This document shows positions 1-7,400 of a stretch of DNA of 64,000 nucleotides, in pieces. The stretch lies in the NCBI GenBank assembly GCA_965246915.1, contig CBDFGB010000015.1:124001-188000 (forward strand), written 5' to 3'. The stretch is from CAVRQM01 sp965246915 (lineage in GTDB: Bacteria; Pseudomonadota; Alphaproteobacteria; Acetobacterales; Acetobacteraceae). Each line of letters starts with the position of its first letter. Within the stretch, counting starts at the first letter, position 1. A program made the position numbers and the translations under genes. A model generated the notes under the pieces. The model saw only the letters and a list, made by a program, of their open reading frames with translations. It was not told where the DNA came from and made no database searches.

Positions 1-752
1 CCGGCCAGCATCGAGCCGAGCAGCATTTTTCCGCGTGCTTCCGAATCATGGCCGTGATGGACGGCGCGCTCCAGTGCGGACCCCATGAGCAGCAAGGCCT
101 CTCGGGCCAACATTCGCGAAACCGGATTGTTGTTCGCGCTAGCCGAGGCATGCGCCTCGATTGCGTGCACCATCGCGTCGATCCCGGTCGCGGCGGTCAC
201 ATGCGGCGGCAGGCCGAGCGTCAGGTCGGGGTCGAGAAGCGCGATGTCGGGCAGCAACACGGGCGACACGACGCCCATCTTCTGGCTGGCCCCGGTCGTG
301 ACGATAGAGATCGGCGTCACCTCGGATCCGGTGCCGGCCGTGGTCGGCACCAGCATGAGCGGCAGCCTTGGCCCGACGGCGCGGCCGACGCCGTAGATGT
401 CGCGCAGCTTCTCTCGCCCGCCGGCCAGCAGGGCCGCGAGTTTCGCGACATCCAACGAAGACCCGCCGCCAAATCCGAGGATCCCCGTCGCACGGTGCGC
501 CACCGCAGCTTGGGCCGCCGCATCGACCACAAACTCGGGCGGATCGGCGACCACGTCGGCGAACACCACCGCCGCAATGTCGGCCGCCTCAAACGCGGCC
601 AGCGCCGGCGCGACGAGTCCCGCGTTCAGCACGCCCGGATCGGTGACAACCAGAATGCGCGGACCGAGCCGGGCAGCCAGTTCGCCAATCCGCGACACCG
701 CGCCGGGGGCGAAGACGATGCTGGGGACCGTGTTGAAGGTGAACGGGCTCAC
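1..752 (-). CDS. Iron-containing alcohol dehydrogenase, partial (C-terminus beyond window)
   Basis: NAD(P)-dependent oxidoreductase of the group III / maleylacetate-reductase fold; the substrate cannot be told. The frame translates from a GTG at 752 and stays open to base 1, about 250 residues. The visible part has a nucleotide-binding GGGSSLDVAK segment, the family signature PTTAGTGSEVT, and the start of the metal site in ATGIDAMVHAIEAH, which supplies the conserved Asp and His. The GTG overlaps the stop of the upstream LysR gene by 4 bp (GTGA), so the two are probably co-translated and the regulator may control the enzyme. The C-terminal metal-binding histidines lie outside the window. Family call firm, product specificity unknown. 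Confidence 0.85.
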   Translation of the reverse strand, partial: MSPFTFNTVPSIVFAPGAVSRIGELAARLGPRILVVTDPGVLNAGLVAPALAAFEAADIAAVVFADVVADPPEFVVDAAAQAAVAHRATGILGFGGGSSLDVAKLAALLAGGREKLRDIYGVGRAVGPRLPLMLVPTTAGTGSEVTPISIVTTGASQKMGVVSPVLLPDIALLDPDLTLGLPPHVTAATGIDAMVHAIEAHASASANNNPVSRMLAREALLLMGSALERAVHHGHDSEARGKMLLGSMLA

Positions 753-1681
753 CCGACCTTCGTATCAGCCCGCCGCGGTCCTGGTCGAGCGGCCGCCGCC
801 ACGCGGGCGCGCAACCACATGCCGCCGGCATCGGTGCGGGCGGCAGGGTTCCACAGCATCGCGATGCGCCACTTGGGCACCGGCAGCGGCAACTCGAAGA
901 CGGTCAGACGCGGTCCCGCGACACGCAGCGCCACACGCTCCGGCAGCGCCGCGACGAGATCGCTCGCGCCCAAGATATCCGGCAAAGCCAGCATGTGAGG
1001 CAGCACGAGCGCGATGCGGCGCGACAGACCACGCGCCGCGAGCGCCTGGTCGATCTCGCCCCGCGCATCCCGGCGGACCGACACCAGCGCGTGCTCGGCC
1101 GCCACATAGGCGTCAAGCGGCATCGCTTTGCCACGGAAGGCCGGATGGCCCCGCCGGGCAAGACCCACGAACCGCTCAGGCCATAGGAATTGCTGCACGG
1201 CCCGCTCGGGCGGGGGCTGGAACACGCCGAGGGCGAGATCGATGTCGCCGCGGTCGATCAGGTCCGGTATGTCGCCTTTGTCGTAGCCGACGATCCGCAG
1301 GTCCAAAAGCGGGGCAGCCCGTCCGATGTCGGCCATCAGCGCCGCACCCAACACGAAGGTCGTATAGTCGGTGCTGGCGATCGTGAAACTGCGCGCCGTC
1401 TCCGCCGGGATGAATGGGATGCCCTCGTCGAAGATCGTCCGCAGTTGCGCCAGCACCTCCTGGATGCCCGGGGACATCCGCAGCGCTTTCGGCGTGGGCT
1501 GCATCGCGCCGGCCGCGCGGACGAACAGCTCATCGCGCAGCAGCAGCCGCAGGCGGGCCAGCGCGCCGCTCATCGCCGGCTGCCGCAGCCCGAGCCGGGC
1601 GGCGGCCCGCGAAACGCTGCGCGTTCGCATCATCGCGTCGAACGCCAGCAGCAGGTTCAAGTCGATGTCCGATAAGTTCAT
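749..1681 (-). CDS. LysR-family transcriptional regulator
   Basis: 310-residue LysR-type regulator, full length for the family. Residues about 5-65 form the winged helix-turn-helix (motifs SVSRAAARLGLRQPAMSGAL and DELFVRAAGAMQPTPKA). The rest is the periplasmic-binding-like effector domain. It is transcribed away from a SnoaL-like gene at 1767, and a perfect inverted repeat lies in the divergent gap. Its stop overlaps the start of the iron-type alcohol dehydrogenase gene by 4 bp. Likely targets are that dehydrogenase and the divergent SnoaL-SDR genes; the effector is unknown. Confidence 0.9.
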   Translation of the reverse strand: MNLSDIDLNLLLAFDAMMRTRSVSRAAARLGLRQPAMSGALARLRLLLRDELFVRAAGAMQPTPKALRMSPGIQEVLAQLRTIFDEGIPFIPAETARSFTIASTDYTTFVLGAALMADIGRAAPLLDLRIVGYDKGDIPDLIDRGDIDLALGVFQPPPERAVQQFLWPERFVGLARRGHPAFRGKAMPLDAYVAAEHALVSVRRDARGEIDQALAARGLSRRIALVLPHMLALPDILGASDLVAALPERVALRVAGPRLTVFELPLPVPKWRIAMLWNPAARTDAGGMWLRARVAAAARPGPRRADTKVG

Positions 1682-1690
1682 TGCTAGCCA

Positions 1691-1705
1691 CGATAGCGAC
1701 TATCG
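1691..1705. promoter_or_regulatory. Putative LysR operator (inverted repeat)
   Basis: CGATAG-CGA-CTATCG is a perfect 6-bp inverted repeat with a 3-bp centre. It lies 10 bp upstream of the LysR start and about 60 bp upstream of the divergent SnoaL-like gene. It contains the AT-A core seen in T-N11-A LysR boxes. Function is inferred from position and symmetry only. Confidence 0.4.
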
Positions 1706-1766
1706 CGAGATACGGATATCGAGGATGCGGTCAGCCGCCTAGACTGGTCCCATCAGGGAGGATGCG

Positions 1767-2201
1767 ATGTCCGATCCAATCAGCGTCGTCCGCAGATTCA
1801 CGTTCGACTTCCTCGGCCGCGGCGACATGGCGGCGGCGGATGCGACGCTGCACGAGCGGATACAGGGCGTAACCGGACTCAAACCCATCGGTCCGATCGA
1901 CGGGCGCGAGGAGTACAAGGCGATCGTCGGGACCTTCGTTGCCGCGTTCCCCGCCGAAGGGCCGCTCGACATCATCGACCAATTCGCCGCCGGCGACCGC
2001 GTCGTGACCCGCTTTCATTCGCGCCAGCGCCACGCCGGCGACTTCTTCGGCGTCGCGGCAACGAACCGAGTGATCCTGTTCGACGAGACGCATGTCGCCC
2101 GCGTGAAGGACGGGTTGATTGTCGAGAATATCGTCTCGGCGACGAACCTGGAGTTCGAGATGCTGATGGCGCCAGTCCTCGCGCCGATGATCCTGAAATA
2201 G
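1767..2201 (+). CDS. SnoaL-like / ester-cyclase family protein
   Basis: 144-residue small alpha+beta-barrel protein of the NTF2/SnoaL superfamily, usual length for a stand-alone domain. Typical features are the N-terminal VVRRFTFDFLGRGDM helix, the central IDGREEYKAIVGTF segment, and a C-terminal sheet with RVKDGLIVENI. Such proteins act as cyclases, isomerases or ligand binders; the substrate cannot be read from sequence. A good ribosome site (AGGGAGG, 1755-1761) precedes the ATG. It opens a short plus-strand run with the unknown gene at 2211 and the SDR gene at 2482, divergent from LysR. Confidence 0.8.
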   Translation: MSDPISVVRRFTFDFLGRGDMAAADATLHERIQGVTGLKPIGPIDGREEYKAIVGTFVAAFPAEGPLDIIDQFAAGDRVVTRFHSRQRHAGDFFGVAATNRVILFDETHVARVKDGLIVENIVSATNLEFEMLMAPVLAPMILK

Positions 2202-2210
2202 GAATAGCCC

Positions 2211-2480
2211 ATGCGCATTGTCGAGACAAACCGGCCGACCCCGGCCGCTACGCCAGAGGCCCTGATGGCCGACACGGATCTGGAATTGACCGGCACAGAC
2301 GTGATCCTGGACGCGCCACGCGTGGCTGCGGCGAAAGTCCGTTTCGGCACCAATCCGCACGTTCGGCCCAGCGTCATCGCATTCCAGTTCACGCCGCTCA
2401 TCGGCATGCCGGCGGTGGCGCGGGTGCAAGAGCAGGGCGGCACGAGCCTTCCTGGATGGTGGCTGGCGGGAGCGGCCTGA
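2211..2480 (+). CDS. Hypothetical protein, 89 residues
   Basis: No family recognised. It sits tightly between the SnoaL-like gene (9-bp gap) and the SDR gene (1-bp gap), which is the main support that it is coding. No signal peptide, membrane segment or metal motif is evident. A central stretch VRFGTNPHVRPSVIAFQFTP could be a beta-rich core. It may be the shortened remnant of a larger enzyme. Confidence 0.5.
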   Translation: MRIVETNRPTPAATPEALMADTDLELTGTDVILDAPRVAAAKVRFGTNPHVRPSVIAFQFTPLIGMPAVARVQEQGGTSLPGWWLAGAA

Positions 2481-2481
2481 G

Positions 2482-3141
2482 ATGGCGGCACCGGTCTGCG
2501 TGGTCGCGGGCGTCGGTCCCGGAATCGGGGCAGCAGTCGCCCGACGGTTCGCGCGCGGCGGCTTTTCCATCGCGCTTCTGGCGCGGCGGGCTGGCGAGCT
2601 TGACGGGCTGGCGACGGCGATCGGCTCGGCGCGCGCCTATGCCGTCGACCTGCTCGACCCGCCGGCCATCGCCGCGACGATGGGGCGGGTCGCAGCGGAC
2701 CTAGGGGCACCCTCGGCACTGGTCTACAACGCCGCAGCCTGGCGCGAGGCGCACCCGATGGACGTGGCACCCGCTGCGTTCACCGCCGAGCTCGCGCTGT
2801 GCGCGACCGGTGCGTTGGCCTGCGCGCAGGCGGTGTATCCGGCGATGAAGGTTGCGGGCGCGGGCACCATTATATTCACCGGTGGCGGCCTCGCGCTGCA
2901 TCCCGAATACGGCTCGAAGGTGTTGGGGCTGACCGCCGGCAAGTCGGCGTTGCGCGGCATGACGCTCGCGATGGCCCCGGTGCTCGCGGCGGACGGCATC
3001 CACGTGGCGACGGTGACGGTCGCCGGCATGGTCGCGCCCGGCGGCGCGTTCGACCCGGACCGGATCGCGGAGTCGTTCTGGACATTGCACGCGCAGCCGC
3101 GCGAGACGTGGACGACCGAAGTCGTGTTCACAGGAGGGTGA
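2482..3141 (+). CDS. SDR-family protein with degenerate catalytic motif
   Basis: 219-residue Rossmann-fold short-chain dehydrogenase-like protein. The dinucleotide loop GVGPGIGA is at residues 10-17 and the NAA-type motif is VYNAAAW. At the place of the usual Tyr-x-x-x-Lys pair it reads GLTAGKSALRG: the Lys is kept but Leu stands where the catalytic Tyr should be. It is therefore either a member of a subgroup with different chemistry or a non-catalytic binder. It ends 1 bp from the convergent F420-reductase-like gene and probably shares a transcript with the two genes upstream. Confidence 0.85.
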   Translation: MAAPVCVVAGVGPGIGAAVARRFARGGFSIALLARRAGELDGLATAIGSARAYAVDLLDPPAIAATMGRVAADLGAPSALVYNAAAWREAHPMDVAPAAFTAELALCATGALACAQAVYPAMKVAGAGTIIFTGGGLALHPEYGSKVLGLTAGKSALRGMTLAMAPVLAADGIHVATVTVAGMVAPGGAFDPDRIAESFWTLHAQPRETWTTEVVFTGG

Positions 3142-3142
3142 C

Positions 3143-3829
3143 CTACCGATAATTGGAGGCCTCGCGCGCGCCAATCATGTCGAGATTCGGTTCGGGAAGC
3201 ATACGAAGCTGCAGGTTGGCGCGGGCCCCTTTGCCGCCGTCAATCATCATCAGGCGGATGACGTCGCCCAGCGCTTCCACGGCGCGCAGCGCGACGGCAC
3301 CGCTCCCGACATCGACGGGCTCGAATCCCAACTCCGACACGAGTGTCGCGACGGTCTGCTTGGCGTTCGTGTCACCGCCAGCGATGAAGAGCTGAGCTCC
3401 AGCCGCTCGCAGCGCGTCGGGCGAGGTGTCGAGCGCCTCCATCGCAACGATGTTAAACGCTTTGACGACGCGGGACCGCGGCGCCAGCTCCTGGAATTCC
3501 TCGGCGATCGCCTTGGTGAACCAGCTGCCGCCCTGCACGTCGCTGGCATAGTCGCGGTTGTTGAGGTTGACCACAATCTTTCCCGCGAGAGCCGACGGAT
3601 GCTTCAGCACAGCCGACGGATCGGTGTCTCGAACGGTCCAGATCAACACGTCGCCGTGGCGCGCGGCATCATCGTTGCTCCCGGCCCGAGATCCACCACC
3701 GGCTCGCTGCGCCGCCGGCTCCGCCGCAGCAGCCTCCCGCGCTCCAAACACGACGTCGTGGCCGAGTGCCGCGAAACGGACACCGAGTGCCCGCCCCATG
3801 TTCCCCGACCCGATGATCCCGACCTTCAT
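3143..3829 (-). CDS. NADPH-dependent F420 reductase-like NAD(P)-binding protein
   Basis: 228-residue protein with an N-terminal Rossmann domain (GIIGSGNMGRALG, residues 4-16) of the family that contains NADP-dependent F420 oxidoreductase. Mid-protein it has IVVNLNNRD and VVKAFNIVAMEAL, typical of the family. Alphaproteobacteria generally lack F420, so a flavin or unrelated substrate is more likely. The ATG at 3829 overlaps the stop of the upstream SDR gene (ATGA), giving translational coupling. A longer open frame extends upstream, but the MKVGIIG start fits the fold. Confidence 0.8.
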   Translation of the reverse strand: MKVGIIGSGNMGRALGVRFAALGHDVVFGAREAAAAEPAAQRAGGGSRAGSNDDAARHGDVLIWTVRDTDPSAVLKHPSALAGKIVVNLNNRDYASDVQGGSWFTKAIAEEFQELAPRSRVVKAFNIVAMEALDTSPDALRAAGAQLFIAGGDTNAKQTVATLVSELGFEPVDVGSGAVALRAVEALGDVIRLMMIDGGKGARANLQLRMLPEPNLDMIGAREASNYR

Positions 3830-4542
3830 GGCGTCGCTCTCCCGTGGGTTGTGTCGACACCGGACCAGGCACCGAGGCGTTCGCCGCTGTCGACATCCAG
3901 TACCGCGCCGGTCACCGCCGGATTCGCGATGATAGCAAGAACCGCCCTCGCGATGTCGTCGGCTTGGCCTTGCCGCGGCACGAGCTGACGGTCCGGCTTT
4001 AACCCGATGCCGCCAGGCGAGACGACATTGACCCGGATCGGGGCCAGTTCGATGGCGGCGGCGCGCGCTAGCCCTTCGATGGCGGCATGCACCCCCGTCC
4101 AAACGCCAAAGCCCAGTCCTGCACGCCGGGCACTCGATCCGGATAGGAGGGTCACCGACCCGCCATCGGCGACGTTGCGCGCGGCGTGGTGAAGTGCCGC
4201 GAAGCTGACCCAGACCTTTCCGAACGCTAACCGAGCGTCGGCAGGCGTTGTCGCCGGGATCGACGACGCCCGGACCGGGCCCGCGGAGACGGCAACCACC
4301 ATGTGATCGACCCGACCAACCTTGGCGTAAAGTCGCTCGGCAGCCTCCGCGTCTGCCGCATCACCGACGATAATCTGCGGCTCAGAGAGGCCGGCTGCCG
4401 CCTCGGTCAGGGACGCACCGTCTCGTCCCGCAAGAATAACCTGGGCGCCCATTTGCGCCGCGCGCGCCGCGATCGCCCGTCCCATCCGGCCCGCACCGCC
4501 GACTATCAATACGCGACGGCCGTCCAGCTCGCCGTTCTGCAT
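3826..4542 (-). CDS. SDR-family protein lacking the Tyr-Lys pair
   Basis: 238-residue SDR fold with GGAGRMGRAIA nucleotide loop near residues 15-25 and the late ELAPIRVNVVSPGG strand. The expected YxxxK reads WTGVH (within VWTGVHAAIEGLARA), so neither catalytic residue is present. It is the first gene of a coupled minus-strand pair with the F420-reductase-like gene and is divergent from the LysR gene at 4606 across 63 bp. Likely a divergent oxidoreductase or binder; substrate unknown. Confidence 0.85.
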   Translation of the reverse strand: MQNGELDGRRVLIVGGAGRMGRAIAARAAQMGAQVILAGRDGASLTEAAAGLSEPQIIVGDAADAEAAERLYAKVGRVDHMVVAVSAGPVRASSIPATTPADARLAFGKVWVSFAALHHAARNVADGGSVTLLSGSSARRAGLGFGVWTGVHAAIEGLARAAAIELAPIRVNVVSPGGIGLKPDRQLVPRQGQADDIARAVLAIIANPAVTGAVLDVDSGERLGAWSGVDTTHGRATP

Positions 4543-4605
4543 GGCAACCCCCTCGCTTCAAGCGCTAACTTGCGATCCTGCGGCCACACATTCAAATTGA
4601 ACGGC

Positions 4606-5538
4606 ATGAATGCCTCATTCAGTGAGATTGAGCTTCGCAAGCTCGACCTGAATCTACTGCTCGTATTTTCAGCGGTCATGCGGGAGCGGACAGTCAGCCG
4701 GGCTGCGGCACGGCTCTACCTTGGGGCATCAGCGGTCAGCATGGCGCTGAACCGATTGAGAGCGACAGTCGGCGACCCGCTGTTCGTGCGTGCCGGGGTG
4801 GTGATGGACCCGACGCCGCGCGCCATCACCCTATGGGACGAGATCGAGCCGGCACTGTCCAGGATCGAAGCCGCAGTGCGCGGAGCCAAACGGTTTGACC
4901 CAGCCTCCGCCGAGATGGTGATCCGGTTCGCAGCGCCGGATGACCTTGAATTCGTGCTGGTCCCCGAACTGATCGAGCGACTTCGTCGGTTGGCGCCGAA
5001 CGTCCGTCTCGTCGTCCGACCGTCAGACTTTCGCACGCTGACGGAGCGGCTCGACGTGGGGGACGCCGACCTCGCGCTCAGCGCGACGCCGACGAGTGGG
5101 CTCGAACGGCGCCACATCGTGCAAACCCTGCACCGCGAGAGTTTCTCAATCCTGTTCGATCCCGGGCAGGTCGGCCAGGCGGGGCCTGTTGATCTCGAAA
5201 CTTTCGTTCGATTGCCACATATCCTGCTGTCGATCGCCGGCGATCTTCGTGGCCCGATCGACGATGCGCTGGCCCAATTAGGGCGGGCGCGTCGCGTCCT
5301 CGCGACGGTGGCGCACTTTCCGACCATGCCGTTTATCCTGCGAAAAACTCCGTGTCTTGCCAATGTGCCAACGACCGCCGCCCGATCCTACGCTGCGGCG
5401 TACAATCTGAGCCTCTCGGCGCTCCCGCTGCGGTCCCCAACGTTCGATGTGTCGCTGATCTGGCACGTCCGCACCGCGCTTGACCCCGCGCACGCCTGGT
5501 TTCGCGACCTCGTCGTCGACGCGGTTGCCGCACTGTGA
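4606..5538 (+). CDS. LysR-family transcriptional regulator
   Basis: 310 residues with the LysR winged helix-turn-helix at about 12-70 (LRKLDLNLLLVFSAVMRERT, GDPLFVRAGVVMDPTPRA). The remainder is the effector-binding domain. The open frame begins further upstream, but the ATG at 4606 gives the usual N-terminus just ahead of the HTH. It faces the SDR/F420-like pair across 63 bp and is followed 56 bp later by the cupin gene, so it may regulate either side. Confidence 0.88.
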   Translation: MNASFSEIELRKLDLNLLLVFSAVMRERTVSRAAARLYLGASAVSMALNRLRATVGDPLFVRAGVVMDPTPRAITLWDEIEPALSRIEAAVRGAKRFDPASAEMVIRFAAPDDLEFVLVPELIERLRRLAPNVRLVVRPSDFRTLTERLDVGDADLALSATPTSGLERRHIVQTLHRESFSILFDPGQVGQAGPVDLETFVRLPHILLSIAGDLRGPIDDALAQLGRARRVLATVAHFPTMPFILRKTPCLANVPTTAARSYAAAYNLSLSALPLRSPTFDVSLIWHVRTALDPAHAWFRDLVVDAVAAL

Positions 5539-5594
5539 GATCCGCTCCAGCATGGATAGTGAGCACGCCAACAAACCATTCGGAAGTTGGGCAG

Positions 5595-6107
5595 ATGACT
5601 GAAAAGCGCATCATCAATCTTGATGATCTGACGATGAAGCAGGTCGGCGACGGCCGGGGGTTTTCGGCCCGGTGGCGGCAGGTCGGTCCGCTGATCGGTT
5701 CCGTTCGGATCGGATGTTCACTGATCATCGTCCCGCCGGGAAAGAGTGCCTGTCCGTTCCACCGTCATCACGTGTCGGACGAGCTTTTCTTCATCCTGGA
5801 CGGCGAAGGCGTCACGCGCATCGACGGCGAGACTCTGCCGATCCGCGCGGGGGACATCATCGCAGCACCAGCCGGCAAGGAAGCGCACCAGATCATCAAT
5901 ACGGGACAACGAGAGCTTCGCTATCTCGCGCTGTCCACGGAGGGCGCCACCGATATCATCGAGTATCCCGACTCCGGCAAGATCATGGTGGACGCCGGGA
6001 TGACGCCGGGCAGCGACGCTCCGGCGTCGCTCAACGTCTTTGGACGTGTCACACCAGCTGACTACTATGACGGCGAGGATTTCTCGGGCACTGACAGCCT
6101 GTCGTGA
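5595..6107 (+). CDS. Cupin-domain protein
   Basis: 170-residue single-domain cupin. The first metal motif is FHRHHVSDELFFILDGEG, with two candidate His ligands and a Glu. The second motif is in AGDIIAAPAGKEAHQIINTG with a His. The C-terminal tail TPADYYDGEDF is common in small cupins of this type. Upstream in-frame codons exist, but MTEKRI at 5595 is the sensible start. Possible roles are sugar isomerase-like, dioxygenase or ligand binding; no substrate can be assigned. The next gene, on the opposite strand, ends 3 bp away. Confidence 0.8.
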   Translation: MTEKRIINLDDLTMKQVGDGRGFSARWRQVGPLIGSVRIGCSLIIVPPGKSACPFHRHHVSDELFFILDGEGVTRIDGETLPIRAGDIIAAPAGKEAHQIINTGQRELRYLALSTEGATDIIEYPDSGKIMVDAGMTPGSDAPASLNVFGRVTPADYYDGEDFSGTDSLS

Positions 6108-6110
6108 CGC

Positions 6111-6584
6111 TCAAATCCAGCGACGAACCCTGCGGCGATACGCAGCATAGGGTTCACCAAACAGTTCAAGCAGGACGCGCTCCTCCGGAATGATCTGAAA
6201 CCGCGTGACGAACGCCACAAACGCCACCGGGCCGGTCGCCGCCCACGGTGCCGCGAGCCAGGCAGCCCAGGCGCACAACAGAAGCGTCAGCCCGACATAC
6301 ATCGGGTTGCGCGTCACCCCATAAATCCCCGTCGTGACGAGCGCCGAAGCCCGATCGACACAAAGCGGATCGATCGTGGTGCCGGCTCGCCCGAACGCCT
6401 TGAAGCCCAGAACACCGAACACACTGGCGGCAAGAACCGCCGCCGCCGCCATGCCGAGTCGCGTGGCTGTGTCGGCCTCCATTGTGAATGTAAACCGGGC
6501 AATCAGCCACATTCCGGCTGCGAGACCGATCGCGACCAGGGGGGGAGGGAGCCGATGCTCTAATGCGTGCATGTCGAAATCCAA
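6111..6584 (-). CDS. Isoprenylcysteine carboxyl methyltransferase-family membrane protein
   Basis: 157 residues, about four membrane segments, with the SAM-binding signature TTGIYGVTRNPMYVGL and the C-terminal FGEPYAAYRRRVRRW of the ICMT/PEMT family. In bacteria these act on lipids or small molecules, not prenylated proteins. The start is uncertain: TTG at 6584 or ATG at 6572. Its 5' end overlaps the out-of-frame remnant of another gene (6560-6658), so it may now depend on that gene's promoter. Confidence 0.8.
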   Translation of the reverse strand: MDFDMHALEHRLPPPLVAIGLAAGMWLIARFTFTMEADTATRLGMAAAAVLAASVFGVLGFKAFGRAGTTIDPLCVDRASALVTTGIYGVTRNPMYVGLTLLLCAWAAWLAAPWAATGPVAFVAFVTRFQIIPEERVLLELFGEPYAAYRRRVRRWI

Positions 6585-6658
6585 TCGAACATGTCGGCGA
6601 CCACCGCACCACCGGTCTTACCCGTGGCTCCGGTTACAAAAATCTTGGGTTCGATCAC
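6560..6658 (-). pseudogene. 5' remnant of an NmrA-like NAD(P)-binding protein gene
   Basis: A GTG at 6658 with a good GGAGG site about 8 bases upstream opens a 32-codon frame whose product begins with IFVTGATGKTGGAVVADMF. This is the characteristic N-terminal dinucleotide loop of NmrA/atypical-SDR proteins. The frame then stops at 6560, inside the start of the methyltransferase gene. A full gene would need about 280 residues. The neighbouring TetR gene is divergent, a common pairing with NmrA-like quinone reductases. Confidence 0.6.
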
Positions 6659-6722
6659 GACCGTATTCCTCCCGCAATCCGCCGGACAGCGCGACGCGTT
6701 AAGATGATGCTTGTCATCCCGA

Positions 6723-6739
6723 ATGATGATATCCATCAT
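6723..6739. promoter_or_regulatory. Putative TetR operator (inverted repeat)
   Basis: ATGATG-ATATC-CATCAT, 6-bp arms with a 5-bp spacer, lies 30 bp upstream of the TetR start and 64 bp from the start of the NmrA-like remnant. A second imperfect ATGA-TCAT pair lies just to its left. Position and symmetry suggest self-regulation by the adjacent TetR protein. Confidence 0.45.
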
Positions 6740-6768
6740 CTAAGCCGTCAAGACGCGAAAGGCGACGG

Positions 6769-7335
6769 ATGCGAACGTCACGCGACGAAAAGGAACGGAC
6801 CGCCCAACGGATCATCGACGGCGCGGCACGCCTGATCCGCGAGCGAGGGATCGAGGCGACGAGCGTGGCCGACGTCATGGGCGCGGCCGGGTTGACCCAT
6901 GGCGGATTCTACCGACACTTCCATGATAAGGAGGCGTTGATACGGGCCGCGCTCGAGGCCGCGTTCGCGGAACGCCATGCCGCTTTGGAGAAACGATTCG
7001 ACGAGGGTGAGCCGGGCGCGGCACTCGCCCACTACCACGACGATTACCTAAGTGACGGCCATGTTGCCGCGACGGCGATCGGCTGCCCAGCGCCGACATT
7101 GGCCGGCGAGGTCGCTCGTGCGCCAGACGGACTGAAAGCCACCTATGGCACCAACGTTCGGCGGGTCATCGCGACACTCGCCCGGGGGATACCGGGACCG
7201 GAGCGCGAACGCGGAGAACGCGCCACGCGGGAGTTGGCGATGCTCGCCGGCGCAATCATGCTGGCCCGTGCAAGCGATCCGGAGACCGCGAAGCTCATTT
7301 TGACGGCATGCCGCAGCCCGCCCGGAGCGACATGA
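6769..7335 (+). CDS. TetR/AcrR-family transcriptional regulator
   Basis: 188 residues. The N-terminal HTH at about 12-57 shows the family signature VADVMGAAGLTHGGFYRHFHDKEAL in two adjoining pieces; the variable ligand domain follows. The GGFYRHF form is typical of repressors of oxidoreductase genes. It is divergent from the NmrA-like remnant and 66 bp upstream of the amide-type ABC transporter. Its original target may be the decayed neighbour, the transporter, or both. Confidence 0.9.
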   Translation: MRTSRDEKERTAQRIIDGAARLIRERGIEATSVADVMGAAGLTHGGFYRHFHDKEALIRAALEAAFAERHAALEKRFDEGEPGAALAHYHDDYLSDGHVAATAIGCPAPTLAGEVARAPDGLKATYGTNVRRVIATLARGIPGPERERGERATRELAMLAGAIMLARASDPETAKLILTACRSPPGAT

Positions 7336-7400
7336 TCGCCTGCACATGGCACGACCCTTGCTGCTACAATCCGGCACGGGGACATACAAAAGGGGATGCC

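Noticed and set aside
3830..4102. Longer N-terminus for the F420-reductase-like protein
   Set aside because: The extra 91 codons overlap the SDR gene in another frame and precede a perfect Rossmann start at MKVGIIG.
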